Source of the DNA: Alphaproteobacteria bacterium
GTDB lineage: Bacteria > Pseudomonadota > Alphaproteobacteria > Rhodobacterales > Rhodobacteraceae
Assembly (NCBI GenBank): GCA_016869875.1
Contig: VGDE01000017.1
Span: 1-32,185, forward strand
Direction: 5' to 3'
DNA length: 32,185 nucleotides
Shown here: piece after piece, positions 1-8,739 of the stretch
How positions within the stretch are numbered: the first letter of the stretch is position 1
Layout: each line of letters starts with the position of its first letter
Notes under the pieces: generated by a model
Told to the model about the DNA's origin: nothing
Database searches by the model: none
What the model saw: only the letters and a program-made list of their open reading frames with translations
Made by a program: the position numbers and the translations under genes

Positions 1-4
1 CCCA

Positions 5-1393
5 ATGACCGGAAAAGAGCAGCTGGGCAGGCGCGAGATCACCTGCTTCAAGGCCTATGATGTGCGCGGAGAGCTGGGCAAGAACCTGGACCCGGACGTG
101 GCCTACCGCATCGGGCGCGCATTCGCGCAGGCCCGGCAGGCCAAGCGCGTGGTCGTGGGCCGCGACAGCCGCGAATCCTCGCCCGAGCTGGCGGCCGCGC
201 TGATCGAGGGGCTGACCGATGGCGGCGCCGATGTGCTGGACTTGGGCCTGGCGGGCACCGAGGAGGTGTATTTCCACACCGGCAACCAGGACACCGATGG
301 CGGGATCGAGGTGACGGCCTCGCACAACCCGATCAACTACAACGGCATGAAGATCGTGGGCCGCGGTTCGGCGCCGCTGGATCCGGCGACGGAACTGCCG
401 CCCATTGTAGAGCTGGCGACCTCGGGTGAATTCGCGCCGGCCACCAAGGGCAGCGTTTCCGATTTCAGCGACGCCCGCGCCGAATACGCGCAGCGCATGG
501 CAGATTTCGTCGACGTGGCCGCGCTGAAACCGATGAAGATCCTGGTGAACGCCGGCAACGGCACGGCCGGTCCGACCTTTGACGCCATCGCGGCCGAGCT
601 TGAGCGTCGCGGCGCGCCGCTGACATTCGTGCGGATGCACCACGATGTGGACAGCAGCTTCCCGAACGGCATCCCGAACCCGCTGCTGGACGAGAACCAG
701 CCCCCCACCGTGGCGCGGATGAAGGAAGAAAAGGCCGATCTGGGCGTAGCCTGGGATGGCGATTTCGACCGCTGCTTCTTTTTCGACGAGAACGGCCGCT
801 TCATCCCCGGCGAATACATCGTCGGCCTTCTGGGTGCGGCCTTTCTGGAAAAATCACCAGGCGAAAAGATCGTGCATGACCCGCGCGTCATCATGAACAC
901 CCGCGCGATGATCGAGGAAGCGGGCGGCGAGGCCGTGGTCAGCAAGACCGGCCACGCCTTCATCAAGCGCAAGATGCGCGATGTCGGCGCGATCTATGGC
1001 GGCGAGATGTCGGCCCACCATTACTTCCGCGACTTTTATTACTGCGACAGCGGAATGATCCCGTGGCTGTTGATGATCGAACTGCTGTCGCGCAAGGGCA
1101 AGACCTTGGCCGAACTGCTGGAAGAGCGGATGCGGCTTTACCCCTCCTCGGGCGAGACGAACTACACGATCGAGGACCCCGATGCGGCCATCGCCCGCCT
1201 GATCGAGACCTATGAACCCCAAGCCGACAGCCGCGACGATCTGGACGGGGTATCGCTGAATTTCGGCAAGTGGCGCTTCAACCTGCGCAAGTCGAACACC
1301 GAGCCCGTGGTGCGCCTGAACGTCGAATCGGACGGCGATGCGGCGCTGGTGGCCGATAAGCAGGCCGAACTGGCCGCCATCCTCAAGGGCTGA
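5..1393 (+). CDS. manB: Phosphomannomutase/phosphoglucomutase (ManB/CpsG/AlgC type)
   Basis: 462-aa ORF; N-terminal FKAYDVRGELG, active-site TASHNPINYNGMK, metal-binding DGDFDRCFFFDE, GEMSAHHYFRDFYYCDSG and C-terminal RKSNTEPVVRLNVE motifs of the alpha-D-phosphohexomutase family. Confidence 0.93.
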   Translation: MTGKEQLGRREITCFKAYDVRGELGKNLDPDVAYRIGRAFAQARQAKRVVVGRDSRESSPELAAALIEGLTDGGADVLDLGLAGTEEVYFHTGNQDTDGGIEVTASHNPINYNGMKIVGRGSAPLDPATELPPIVELATSGEFAPATKGSVSDFSDARAEYAQRMADFVDVAALKPMKILVNAGNGTAGPTFDAIAAELERRGAPLTFVRMHHDVDSSFPNGIPNPLLDENQPPTVARMKEEKADLGVAWDGDFDRCFFFDENGRFIPGEYIVGLLGAAFLEKSPGEKIVHDPRVIMNTRAMIEEAGGEAVVSKTGHAFIKRKMRDVGAIYGGEMSAHHYFRDFYYCDSGMIPWLLMIELLSRKGKTLAELLEERMRLYPSSGETNYTIEDPDAAIARLIETYEPQADSRDDLDGVSLNFGKWRFNLRKSNTEPVVRLNVESDGDAALVADKQAELAAILKG

Positions 1394-1414
1394 ACGGCCC
1401 AAGCGTCGGCCAGG

Positions 1415-1440
1415 GGCCGCGCCTTCGGGCGCGGCCTTCT
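1415..1440. terminator. Rho-independent-like terminator between convergent genes
   Basis: Perfect 9-bp stem GGCCGCGCC-TTCG-GGCGCGGCC with UUCG tetraloop followed by TTCT, directly downstream of manB and abutting the 3' end of the minus-strand sulfotransferase gene. Confidence 0.75.
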
Positions 1441-1444
1441 GCAT

Positions 1445-2839
1445 TCACGGGTCCTGAAACCCAAAGGCCACGTAGTCGCGCAGATAGGCGCCGCGCGCGG
1501 CCGCGATCAGTGCCTTGTCATGCAGAAAGTCCGGCATCGGCTGCGGCACCAGGTGGTGCAGCTGCGGGTCCGCGACGCCCGCGGCGCGGGTCAGCGCCTC
1601 GATCTCCTCGATCAGGCGATCCTCGCGGATCAGCATGTCCGGCGTCGCGAACCGCGAAAAACCGGCAATCACCTCGGACTGGCTGGCCCAGCCGGCATGG
1701 GTCGGCAGCGTCGTCTGGCTGTTCAGGTTGCGCCGCAGAAAGTCGAGAAACTGCGCAAAGAGCGGGATCTGCTCGTCCAGCGGCAACTCCTTCAACGCCT
1801 CGTCGGACGGCAGCGCGATGCGGTGAACATTGCGCATCAGCCCGCGCAGTTCGGGCGAGGCCTGTGTCAGGACCTGCCGGAACGCGGTCCAGGCCCGATG
1901 CAGGGGATGGCGCAGCACCGCAAAGCTGCGATGGCCGGGGTGCCCGCGCTTCCACTGGCGCAGCGTGGTCTGGGTAAAATCGGTGCCGGTCTGCCCCAGG
2001 CGGCCCATCCAGTCGCGGATGGCCGGACCCGGCCCGCAGCGAACGGGCATGTACAGCAGCCCCCGCCCTGCCTCCGACGCGGTAAAGCTGGGCACCGACG
2101 GGCCGCGGCGCGGCTCGAAATTCGGGATGCGGCGCAGCATGAAAGGATCGATCTTGTGCAGGTCTTCCTGCATCTGGTCAAAGTTGCGCACCTTGTCGGC
2201 CAGTTCGCGCGGGTTCTGCGGCACCTGATCGCGCGCCGGCTCGACCCGCGCGATGTCCGTGCGGCCCAGCCAGTGGACCAGCCCCGTCATCACCTCGGTG
2301 TCACGCAGGTCGTCATAGCCCAGCCAGAATCCCGCCTGCCCGGTCACCTGCAGCCGATGCATCACCCGCAGCTGAAAGCGCTCGACTGCAGCCAGCATGT
2401 CGCGGAACTCGGGCCCGTCATAGGTGATGGCCGCCGGGATCGGGGTTTCCGTCTCGTTCAGCTTCCATTGGTTCGTTTCCCGCGCCAGGCAGGTCGACAC
2501 ATAGCTGTCCAGCGGATTGCGCGTCAGGATGATCTTGGCGCAGCGCCGGTCGTGCATGATCGCGTCAAAGACCCGCGGATCGTGATCGTGGAAATAGCGA
2601 AAGCCCGGCAGGTGCCCCGGCCGGTCGAACAGCCGGGTCAGCAGCTGCATGGGATCGGCCTCGCGCTGATCGCGCGTGATACCCTGCAGCTCGTCCTTGT
2701 CGGGCCAGCCCATCATGTAGGGGTTGAACGCCTCGCCAAAGCAGGTCACCCCCTTCAGCGCGTTCAGCGTTGCCTCGAGCAGGTTCGAGCCGGTGCGCAT
2801 TTCAGCAAAGATGACAAAGCTGCGAAACGGTTCGGTCAT
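1445..2839 (-). CDS. Sulfotransferase family protein, Stf0-like N-terminal half plus a second divergent sulfotransferase-like C-terminal half
   Basis: 464-aa ORF; N-terminal FVIFAEMRTGSNLLEATLNAL (PAPS 5'-phosphosulfate loop-like), KIILTRNPLDSYVS; C-terminal half has LLYMPVRCGPGPAIRDWM ... HRSFAVLRHPLHRAWTAF. Start overlaps upstream stop by ATGA. Confidence 0.8.
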   Translation of the reverse strand: MTEPFRSFVIFAEMRTGSNLLEATLNALKGVTCFGEAFNPYMMGWPDKDELQGITRDQREADPMQLLTRLFDRPGHLPGFRYFHDHDPRVFDAIMHDRRCAKIILTRNPLDSYVSTCLARETNQWKLNETETPIPAAITYDGPEFRDMLAAVERFQLRVMHRLQVTGQAGFWLGYDDLRDTEVMTGLVHWLGRTDIARVEPARDQVPQNPRELADKVRNFDQMQEDLHKIDPFMLRRIPNFEPRRGPSVPSFTASEAGRGLLYMPVRCGPGPAIRDWMGRLGQTGTDFTQTTLRQWKRGHPGHRSFAVLRHPLHRAWTAFRQVLTQASPELRGLMRNVHRIALPSDEALKELPLDEQIPLFAQFLDFLRRNLNSQTTLPTHAGWASQSEVIAGFSRFATPDMLIREDRLIEEIEALTRAAGVADPQLHHLVPQPMPDFLHDKALIAAARGAYLRDYVAFGFQDP

Positions 2840-4524
2840 TCGGCGGCCGTCCTTTCAGGCATGGGAATCTGGGGTGTCGGCAGGCTGTCGCCCGACAGGC
2901 GCGGCCGCAATCCGGAATTGCGCAGGCGGCGCAGCAGTTCGGCCAGGCCGTCCAGGTCACGCATCCGCGGCAGCGTGTCCATGACCCCCGGCTGGACGGG
3001 CAACTGCTGCAACGCCTGCAGCAGGATCGCCTCGGGGCGGGCCAGAAAATCGGTCAGTTCATGCACATGCACCCGCGCCCGGACCCAGACCGAGTTCAGG
3101 ACGTCCAGCTGCGCCAGCTCGGCCCGCTGCAGCTGTGCGGTGATGCGCCGGATGTCGTCAAAGGGCATGCCGCATTGCAGGAGCGGCAGCATCCAGGCTC
3201 CGGTCACGACATGGATATGCGCGTTCGCGTCGGTCGCCATGAACCAGTTCAGGGCCTGGTTGTCGCGCGGGCTGAACTGAAAGATCTGCGTGCGCGAGGT
3301 GATGCGGATCAGCGCGGTCAGAAACCCCTGCGGATCACGATCGCGAATCAGCCTGTTCGACGAGATGGCGCCTGGCCCGGTTTCAGGCCGGCCGGCGAAC
3401 TCGACCATCTCGGGGCCCAGAAGGTGGCCATGAACGTCGGCATCGACAAGTCTGCCCAGCCATGTCTCGAAATCGGGAAAGATGTCGGAAAAGCCCTGGA
3501 AGACGGCATAGGGCGCCGAGGTCTTGCCGTTTTCGGCATCCTTGCGGGGAAAGCGGCTTTGCATGTACAGGCCCGGGCGTCCCAGCAGGCGCCGCCGCAC
3601 GGTCCGGTTGATCATCCGCTCGAACCGCTGGGGTTGCGGCGGGCCGTGGTCCGGGCGCGCAGCGGCAGAGCGGGGAAAATGCGCCAAGAGCCGCGTGGCG
3701 TCGGGCCACACCTTGCGCGCCACGAAGCAGCGCGATTCCTCGAGCATCAGCACATGATCGTCGTAGAGCTGATAGGGCCGGCCGTCGTGATCGAACTTGG
3801 CCAGCGTCAGCGACTGGCTTTCGATGCGGGTGGCATGGCGACGGGCCAATGTCTGGAAATAGCTTTCGTCCGGAATCCAGCTGAGGCGGAAGAAGCGGTC
3901 GAACTCGGCCCGGCGCGGATCGTCCAGGATGGCGCGCAGCGTCGTGGCGGTCAGGCACCACCATTGGGAGCCCAGATGCGGGGCGATGCCCTTGGGCAGC
4001 TTGCGCCTGACACCCAAGCGGCGCTGGAGGCTGACGAGCCGGTCGAACAGCTTGCGTCGCCGTCGCCAGTCCAGCGGGAAATACAGGGTAAAGCGTTCCT
4101 CGTTCAGCCCGCCGACGGTCCAGCCGACCTCAAAGGCGCTGACGCTTTCGATGTGGTCGCGCTGCGGGTCCAGTGCCAGATAAGCGGTCAGATCCCGGAC
4201 GGGCCGCAGCGGCAGGCAGGCGCCCGAGGCCAGGTAAACGTGGCTCAGGTCGGGAAAGCTGTCCAGCAGCAGCTGCGCGGCGTCCTGCGTGGCCTGCACC
4301 AGGCCAAAACTGCCCCAGTCGCAGCGATGCCGACGCGACCAGACGATGCCCGGCAGATCCGACAGCGCCTCCTTCATTGCGTCGACGGAAGCGGCCGAGG
4401 CCTTGGCATCCACGTGGATCGCCACGCGTGCGCCGCCCCGAACCCAGATCCGCGCCATGTGGGCGGCCACGTCCAGCTGCGCGTGGCACAGCAGCACGAC
4501 GCCCAATTGGACCGGCTGCGTCAT
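2836..4524 (-). CDS. Core-2/I-branching (GT14-like) beta-1,6-N-acetylglucosaminyltransferase-like protein with uncharacterised C-terminal region
   Basis: LGVVLLCHAQLDVAAHMARIW, VAIHVDAKAS, WGSFGLVQATQDAAQLLL, YLASGACLPLRP, GSQWWCLT, IPDESYFQTL motifs; start moved to ATG 4524, which overlaps the stop of the upstream gene (ATGA). Confidence 0.8.
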   Translation of the reverse strand: MTQPVQLGVVLLCHAQLDVAAHMARIWVRGGARVAIHVDAKASAASVDAMKEALSDLPGIVWSRRHRCDWGSFGLVQATQDAAQLLLDSFPDLSHVYLASGACLPLRPVRDLTAYLALDPQRDHIESVSAFEVGWTVGGLNEERFTLYFPLDWRRRRKLFDRLVSLQRRLGVRRKLPKGIAPHLGSQWWCLTATTLRAILDDPRRAEFDRFFRLSWIPDESYFQTLARRHATRIESQSLTLAKFDHDGRPYQLYDDHVLMLEESRCFVARKVWPDATRLLAHFPRSAAARPDHGPPQPQRFERMINRTVRRRLLGRPGLYMQSRFPRKDAENGKTSAPYAVFQGFSDIFPDFETWLGRLVDADVHGHLLGPEMVEFAGRPETGPGAISSNRLIRDRDPQGFLTALIRITSRTQIFQFSPRDNQALNWFMATDANAHIHVVTGAWMLPLLQCGMPFDDIRRITAQLQRAELAQLDVLNSVWVRARVHVHELTDFLARPEAILLQALQQLPVQPGVMDTLPRMRDLDGLAELLRRLRNSGLRPRLSGDSLPTPQIPMPERTAAE

Positions 4525-5609
4525 GCCCAATTTCCCCGGGAAATGAGGCCCAGATCCTCGATCTGCCGCCAGTCGCCGTATTCGCGCGATTCGTTGCACC
4601 ACAGGTTCGTCCCGCGCCGCAGTCCCGCATGATAGGCCTGATACTCCTTGCTGTTGGCGTAATGCTGGCGCCGGTCCAGTTCCTCGGTGGACTTGTCGGC
4701 AAAGGTGGACAGGAACTTGGCATGCAGCAGGCAGCCGGAGGCCTGCTCTCCGCCGTCCTCGTCATAAACCAGGTTCAGGTGGCGCGGCAGCAGCATGTGG
4801 GTCGAACTGACATAGGCGTAGCGCCAGTGCCACTTGACCAGCGGAATCTTGTTCAGGGCGGGACCAGACAGCGGCTCAGCCGTAAAGAACTTGCGCGTGC
4901 GCGGCCCGCCCTGAATCCACAGGTTGCCGTAATAGGCGTTCTTGCTGATCGTATAGTTTGCAGGGTCGAACCATCGGGCGATCGTGAACGGATCGGTGCC
5001 CTCCTCGTAGATCTCGTCCTCGATGTTTCCGCGCGGATACATGTCCAGAAGCATCGCGGGAAAGGACCGCTGCCCCGACGTGTCCAGCCAGCCGGTCAGC
5101 GCCGACAAGGGCCGCGTGTCGCAATGGGGATAGATCAGGAACTCATCCGGATCGATCGTCAGGCACCAGTGTCCGCTGCCATGCCGTGCCAGCAGCCGGT
5201 TCAGCCAGTCCATGCCGAAACGCGACCGCTTGTAGCTGGAATTCGTCCACCACAGGGACACGTCCGGCTGCTCGGCCAGATAATTTCCGCTGCCGTCATT
5301 GCTGTCATTGTTGACGATCAGAAAGTGGTCGATCCCCAGCTTGCGGTAATAGTCCAGGAAATGCGGCAGCCGGACCCGCTCGTTCCGCAGGGTGACAAAG
5401 GCCAGGATGTCGCCCGACCGGATCTGGGCCGTCCGGTTGACCACGGGCTTCAACGCCCGCCGCCGGTTGAAGGCGCGGGCGACCAGGTACTGCCGTTCGG
5501 CCCTGCGGCGGAACCGGTCCGGGACAGGCAGGCGACCCAGGCGCATCACAACCGCCGGCAGAAGAAACACGAAAACCACTGCGTCATAGGATGTAGCAAT
5601 GTGCGCCAT
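4521..5609 (-). CDS. Glycosyltransferase family 2-like protein (paralog A)
   Basis: GDILAFVTLRNERVRLPHFLDYYRKLGIDHFLIVNNDSNDGSGNYL and HWCLTIDPDEFLIYP motifs; start at ATG 5609 (a TTG at 5624 is the alternative). Confidence 0.82.
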   Translation of the reverse strand: MAHIATSYDAVVFVFLLPAVVMRLGRLPVPDRFRRRAERQYLVARAFNRRRALKPVVNRTAQIRSGDILAFVTLRNERVRLPHFLDYYRKLGIDHFLIVNNDSNDGSGNYLAEQPDVSLWWTNSSYKRSRFGMDWLNRLLARHGSGHWCLTIDPDEFLIYPHCDTRPLSALTGWLDTSGQRSFPAMLLDMYPRGNIEDEIYEEGTDPFTIARWFDPANYTISKNAYYGNLWIQGGPRTRKFFTAEPLSGPALNKIPLVKWHWRYAYVSSTHMLLPRHLNLVYDEDGGEQASGCLLHAKFLSTFADKSTEELDRRQHYANSKEYQAYHAGLRRGTNLWCNESREYGDWRQIEDLGLISRGNWA

Positions 5610-5630
5610 GCCACCGGTTGGCAAGAGCTT

Positions 5631-6674
5631 TCACGCGTCAGGCGAACTTGCCCATCCGCCTGTGCCCATCAGGCCCAGATCGACCAGCTGCTGCCAGCCT
5701 TTGTACCGCAGCGAGGCCGGTCCCCGCAGCACCGGCTGGGCCAGAATGGCCCTGTGATAGGCGGTGTAACGGTCGGGGTCGGCGAAATGCTGGCGCCGGG
5801 ACAATTCCTCCTGCGACTTCTGCACGATCTGGGGCAGGAACTTGCTGTGCAGCAGCACCCCTGACAGGCGGGAACCGCCCGGACCGTCGTAGATGTCGTT
5901 CAAGCGTGGTGGCAGCATCGAATGGGTCGAGTTCACGTAAACCTGCCGCCAGTTCCAGCGCATCAAGGGCAGCTTGTTCAGCGTGGGCGATAGCCGGGGC
6001 TCCTGCGCAAAGAACACCCGCTCGCGCACGCCCCCCTGAACCCAAAGGTTCCGGCGCGGCAGGAGCCGCTGACACCTGTAGGGTCCGGGGTCGAACCACG
6101 GCAGCTGCTCGGCCAGGGGCCAGTCGGCGGGGGCATCGGCCTCTCCCAGCGGGCCGGAAGGATACAGGTCCAGCATCAGCGCGCCCAATCCCGGCTGCCC
6201 GATGCGGTCAAGATGAGCCACGAGTTCCGGCAGCGGACGCGTGTCGTGCCGGGGATAGACCAGCAACTCGTCCACATCGACGGTCAGGCACCAATGCCCG
6301 CGACCGTGGCGCAGCAACAGCGCGCCGGCCCAGTCCAGCCCAAAGCGCGCGCTGCGATAGCCGGCATCGCAACGCCACAGCGAAACGTCAGGCTGGTCCG
6401 CCAGATAGGCCGGAGATCCGTCGTCGCTGTTGTTGTCCACCATCAGGAAATGCGCGACGCCCAGCCGACGGTGGTGGTCCAGAAATTCCGGCAGCCGTGG
6501 CCGTTCGTTCCGCAGGGTCGTGACCGCCAGCACATCACCGCGCCTGATGGCGCCGCTGCGATCAGCGACGGGCACCAGCCGGTGCCCGGCCCTGATCGCG
6601 CGCCACAACAGTTCGCGCCGTTTCCAGCGCAGCCGATAGACCCGCCACGCCATCCGCAGCGGGTCTGCAATCAC
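5631..6674 (-). CDS. Glycosyltransferase family 2-like protein (paralog B)
   Basis: GDVLAVTTLRNERPRLPEFLDHHRRLGVAHFLMVDNNSDDGSPAYL and HWCLTVDVDELLVYP; colinear similarity to the 4521-5609 product. GTG start at 6674 overlaps the galE stop (GTGA); alternative ATG at 6653. Confidence 0.82.
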   Translation of the reverse strand: MIADPLRMAWRVYRLRWKRRELLWRAIRAGHRLVPVADRSGAIRRGDVLAVTTLRNERPRLPEFLDHHRRLGVAHFLMVDNNSDDGSPAYLADQPDVSLWRCDAGYRSARFGLDWAGALLLRHGRGHWCLTVDVDELLVYPRHDTRPLPELVAHLDRIGQPGLGALMLDLYPSGPLGEADAPADWPLAEQLPWFDPGPYRCQRLLPRRNLWVQGGVRERVFFAQEPRLSPTLNKLPLMRWNWRQVYVNSTHSMLPPRLNDIYDGPGGSRLSGVLLHSKFLPQIVQKSQEELSRRQHFADPDRYTAYHRAILAQPVLRGPASLRYKGWQQLVDLGLMGTGGWASSPDA

Positions 6675-7657
6675 CGTTGATAAGCGCCGGACTGGTGCCA
6701 GCGCCAGGCGTCTGCGATCATCTGCTTCATGGTTGAACGGTCGGGCGTCCAACCCAGTTCGGACTTGGCGCGCTGGCTGCCGCAGACCAGCTTGACGGCG
6801 TCGCCGCCGCGGCGCGGCCCGTCCACCATCGGCACCTGCCGGTTGGTGACGTGACGCGTCGCATCCACCACCTCGCGGACGGAAAATCCGTCCCCCGTGC
6901 CCAGGCAGAACACCCGGCTGCCCTTGCCCGCCTGCAACCATTCCAGCCCCTTCACATGGGCATCGACCAGATCCATCACGTGGACATAGTCGCGGATGCA
7001 GGTACCATCCTCGGTCGGATAGTCGGTGCCGTGGATGGTCAGGGCGGACCGCTTTCCGTCCACCGCATCCAGGATCAGCGGGATCAGGTGCGTCTCGGGG
7101 CGGTGGAACTCGCCCACCTCGCCATCGGGATCGGCACCCGCCACGTTGAAATAACGGAAGATCACATGCCGCAAACCGTGGGCGGCCTCGAAGTCGATCA
7201 GCATGTCCTCGATGGCGCGCTTGGAGGCGCCATAGGCGTTCAGCGGGTCCTGCGGCGTGTTTTCGTCCAGCACCTCGCCATCGCGGTCCCCGTAGGTCGC
7301 GCAGGTCGAGGAAAAGACGAAATCCATGCAGCCCGCCGCCACGGCGGCCTCGATCAGGTTCAGCGAGCCCGTGACGTTGTTGCGCCAGTACTTGCCCGGC
7401 TCGGCCATGGCCTCGCCCACCTGGCTCAATGCCGCAAAATGCAGCACCGCAACGGGGGCATGTTCGGCAAAGGCCGCGTCCAGCGCCGCGCGGTCCATCA
7501 GGTCGGCCTCGACCACGGGACCGAACTTGACCGCATCGCGCCAGCCCGTCGAGAAATTGTCCAGCGTGACGGGCGTAAAGCCCGCGCGCGCCAAAGCCTT
7601 GCAGGCGTGCGAGCCGATATAGCCCGCACCCCCGGTCACCAGAACGTTCTTGGACAT
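6671..7657 (-). CDS. galE: UDP-glucose 4-epimerase
   Basis: 328-aa ORF; GGAGYIGSHACKAL Rossmann motif, SSTCATYGDRDG, YGASKRAIEDML, RYFNVAGADPDGEVGE, IHGTDYPTEDGTCIRDYVHVMDL. Confidence 0.95.
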   Translation of the reverse strand: MSKNVLVTGGAGYIGSHACKALARAGFTPVTLDNFSTGWRDAVKFGPVVEADLMDRAALDAAFAEHAPVAVLHFAALSQVGEAMAEPGKYWRNNVTGSLNLIEAAVAAGCMDFVFSSTCATYGDRDGEVLDENTPQDPLNAYGASKRAIEDMLIDFEAAHGLRHVIFRYFNVAGADPDGEVGEFHRPETHLIPLILDAVDGKRSALTIHGTDYPTEDGTCIRDYVHVMDLVDAHVKGLEWLQAGKGSRVFCLGTGDGFSVREVVDATRHVTNRQVPMVDGPRRGGDAVKLVCGSQRAKSELGWTPDRSTMKQMIADAWRWHQSGAYQR

Positions 7658-7660
7658 CGC

Positions 7661-8557
7661 TTATTCGGCCGCCCGGCGCATCGCCATGACCTGGTGCAGG
7701 TATTCCGCGAACTCGTCCTTGAGCTCGTCGCGCTCGAGGCCGAAGGCAACGGTCGCCTGGAGGAAGCCCGCCTTGGACCCGCAGTCGAAGCGCTGGCCGC
7801 GGAAGCGCAGGCCAAAGACGTCGCGGCCGGCCTCGATCTCCTCGGCAATGGCGTCGGTCAGCTGGATCTCGCCGCCGGCGCCCTGCTTGAGCTTGTTGAG
7901 GTTCGTCATGACCGTCGGCGCCAGGATATAGCGGCCAATCACGGCGAGGTTCGACGGCTGGGTGCCGTTCTTGGGCTTTTCGACCATGCCGCGGGCGCGC
8001 ACGATGGCGCCCATGTCCTCGGCCACGTCCAGCACGCCATACGACGACACCTTTTCCGGGGCGACTTCCATCGTGGCGACCATGCTGCCGCCGGTCTCGC
8101 CATAGGCTTCGATCATCTGCTGCAGGCAGGGAGGCTCGCCCTGGATGACGTCATCGGTCAGGACAACGGCAAAGGGCTCGTCCTCATTGACCAGACGGCG
8201 GGCACACCAGACCGCGTGTCCCAGACCCAGCGCCTTGTGCTGGCGGATATAGGCAATGGCGCCCGATTCCATGTTGGTGGTGCGCAGGATGTCCAGAAGC
8301 TGGTCCTTGCCGGCCTTCTTGAGGTTGGCCTCGAGTTCGTGTGCGTGGTCGAAATAGTCCTCGAGCGCGCCCTTGCCGCGGGACGTGACAAAGATGAATT
8401 CCTTGATGCCGGCCGCCCGCGCTTCATCGATCGCGTATTGAATCAACGGCTTGTCGACAAGGGACAGGATCTCCTTCGGGATGCTCTTGGTGGCGGGCAG
8501 GAAACGTGTTCCCAGACCTGCGACCGGAAAGATGGCTTTTGTAACCTTGCGACCCAT
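7661..8557 (-). CDS. galU: UTP--glucose-1-phosphate uridylyltransferase
   Basis: 298-aa ORF; KAIFPVAGLGTRFLPATKSIPKEILSLVDKPLIQYAIDEA and downstream GalU motifs (FAVVLTDDV, YILAPTVM, GGEIQLTDAI). Confidence 0.95.
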   Translation of the reverse strand: MGRKVTKAIFPVAGLGTRFLPATKSIPKEILSLVDKPLIQYAIDEARAAGIKEFIFVTSRGKGALEDYFDHAHELEANLKKAGKDQLLDILRTTNMESGAIAYIRQHKALGLGHAVWCARRLVNEDEPFAVVLTDDVIQGEPPCLQQMIEAYGETGGSMVATMEVAPEKVSSYGVLDVAEDMGAIVRARGMVEKPKNGTQPSNLAVIGRYILAPTVMTNLNKLKQGAGGEIQLTDAIAEEIEAGRDVFGLRFRGQRFDCGSKAGFLQATVAFGLERDELKDEFAEYLHQVMAMRRAAE

Positions 8558-8739
8558 GTCAGTACCTCTTTATCGGGGCAGGCAGCCGCCCGCCTTGAAT
8601 GTCGCCATTGCCTACACGCAGCGGCGGGGACTTCAAAGTTCAGATTATTGTGTAGGCATGGCAGCGCCAAGTCTTTCTGCTGCGATGCTGGACAAACTGA
8701 CATATTCTAGTCGTTTGGCCTTCACGGGCAGCGTCATCG

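Noticed and set aside
1520-4632. Long plus-strand ORFs opposite the sulfotransferase and GT14-like genes (1520-3280, 3061-4632)
   Set aside because: Shadow frames of well-supported minus-strand genes; no recognisable domains.
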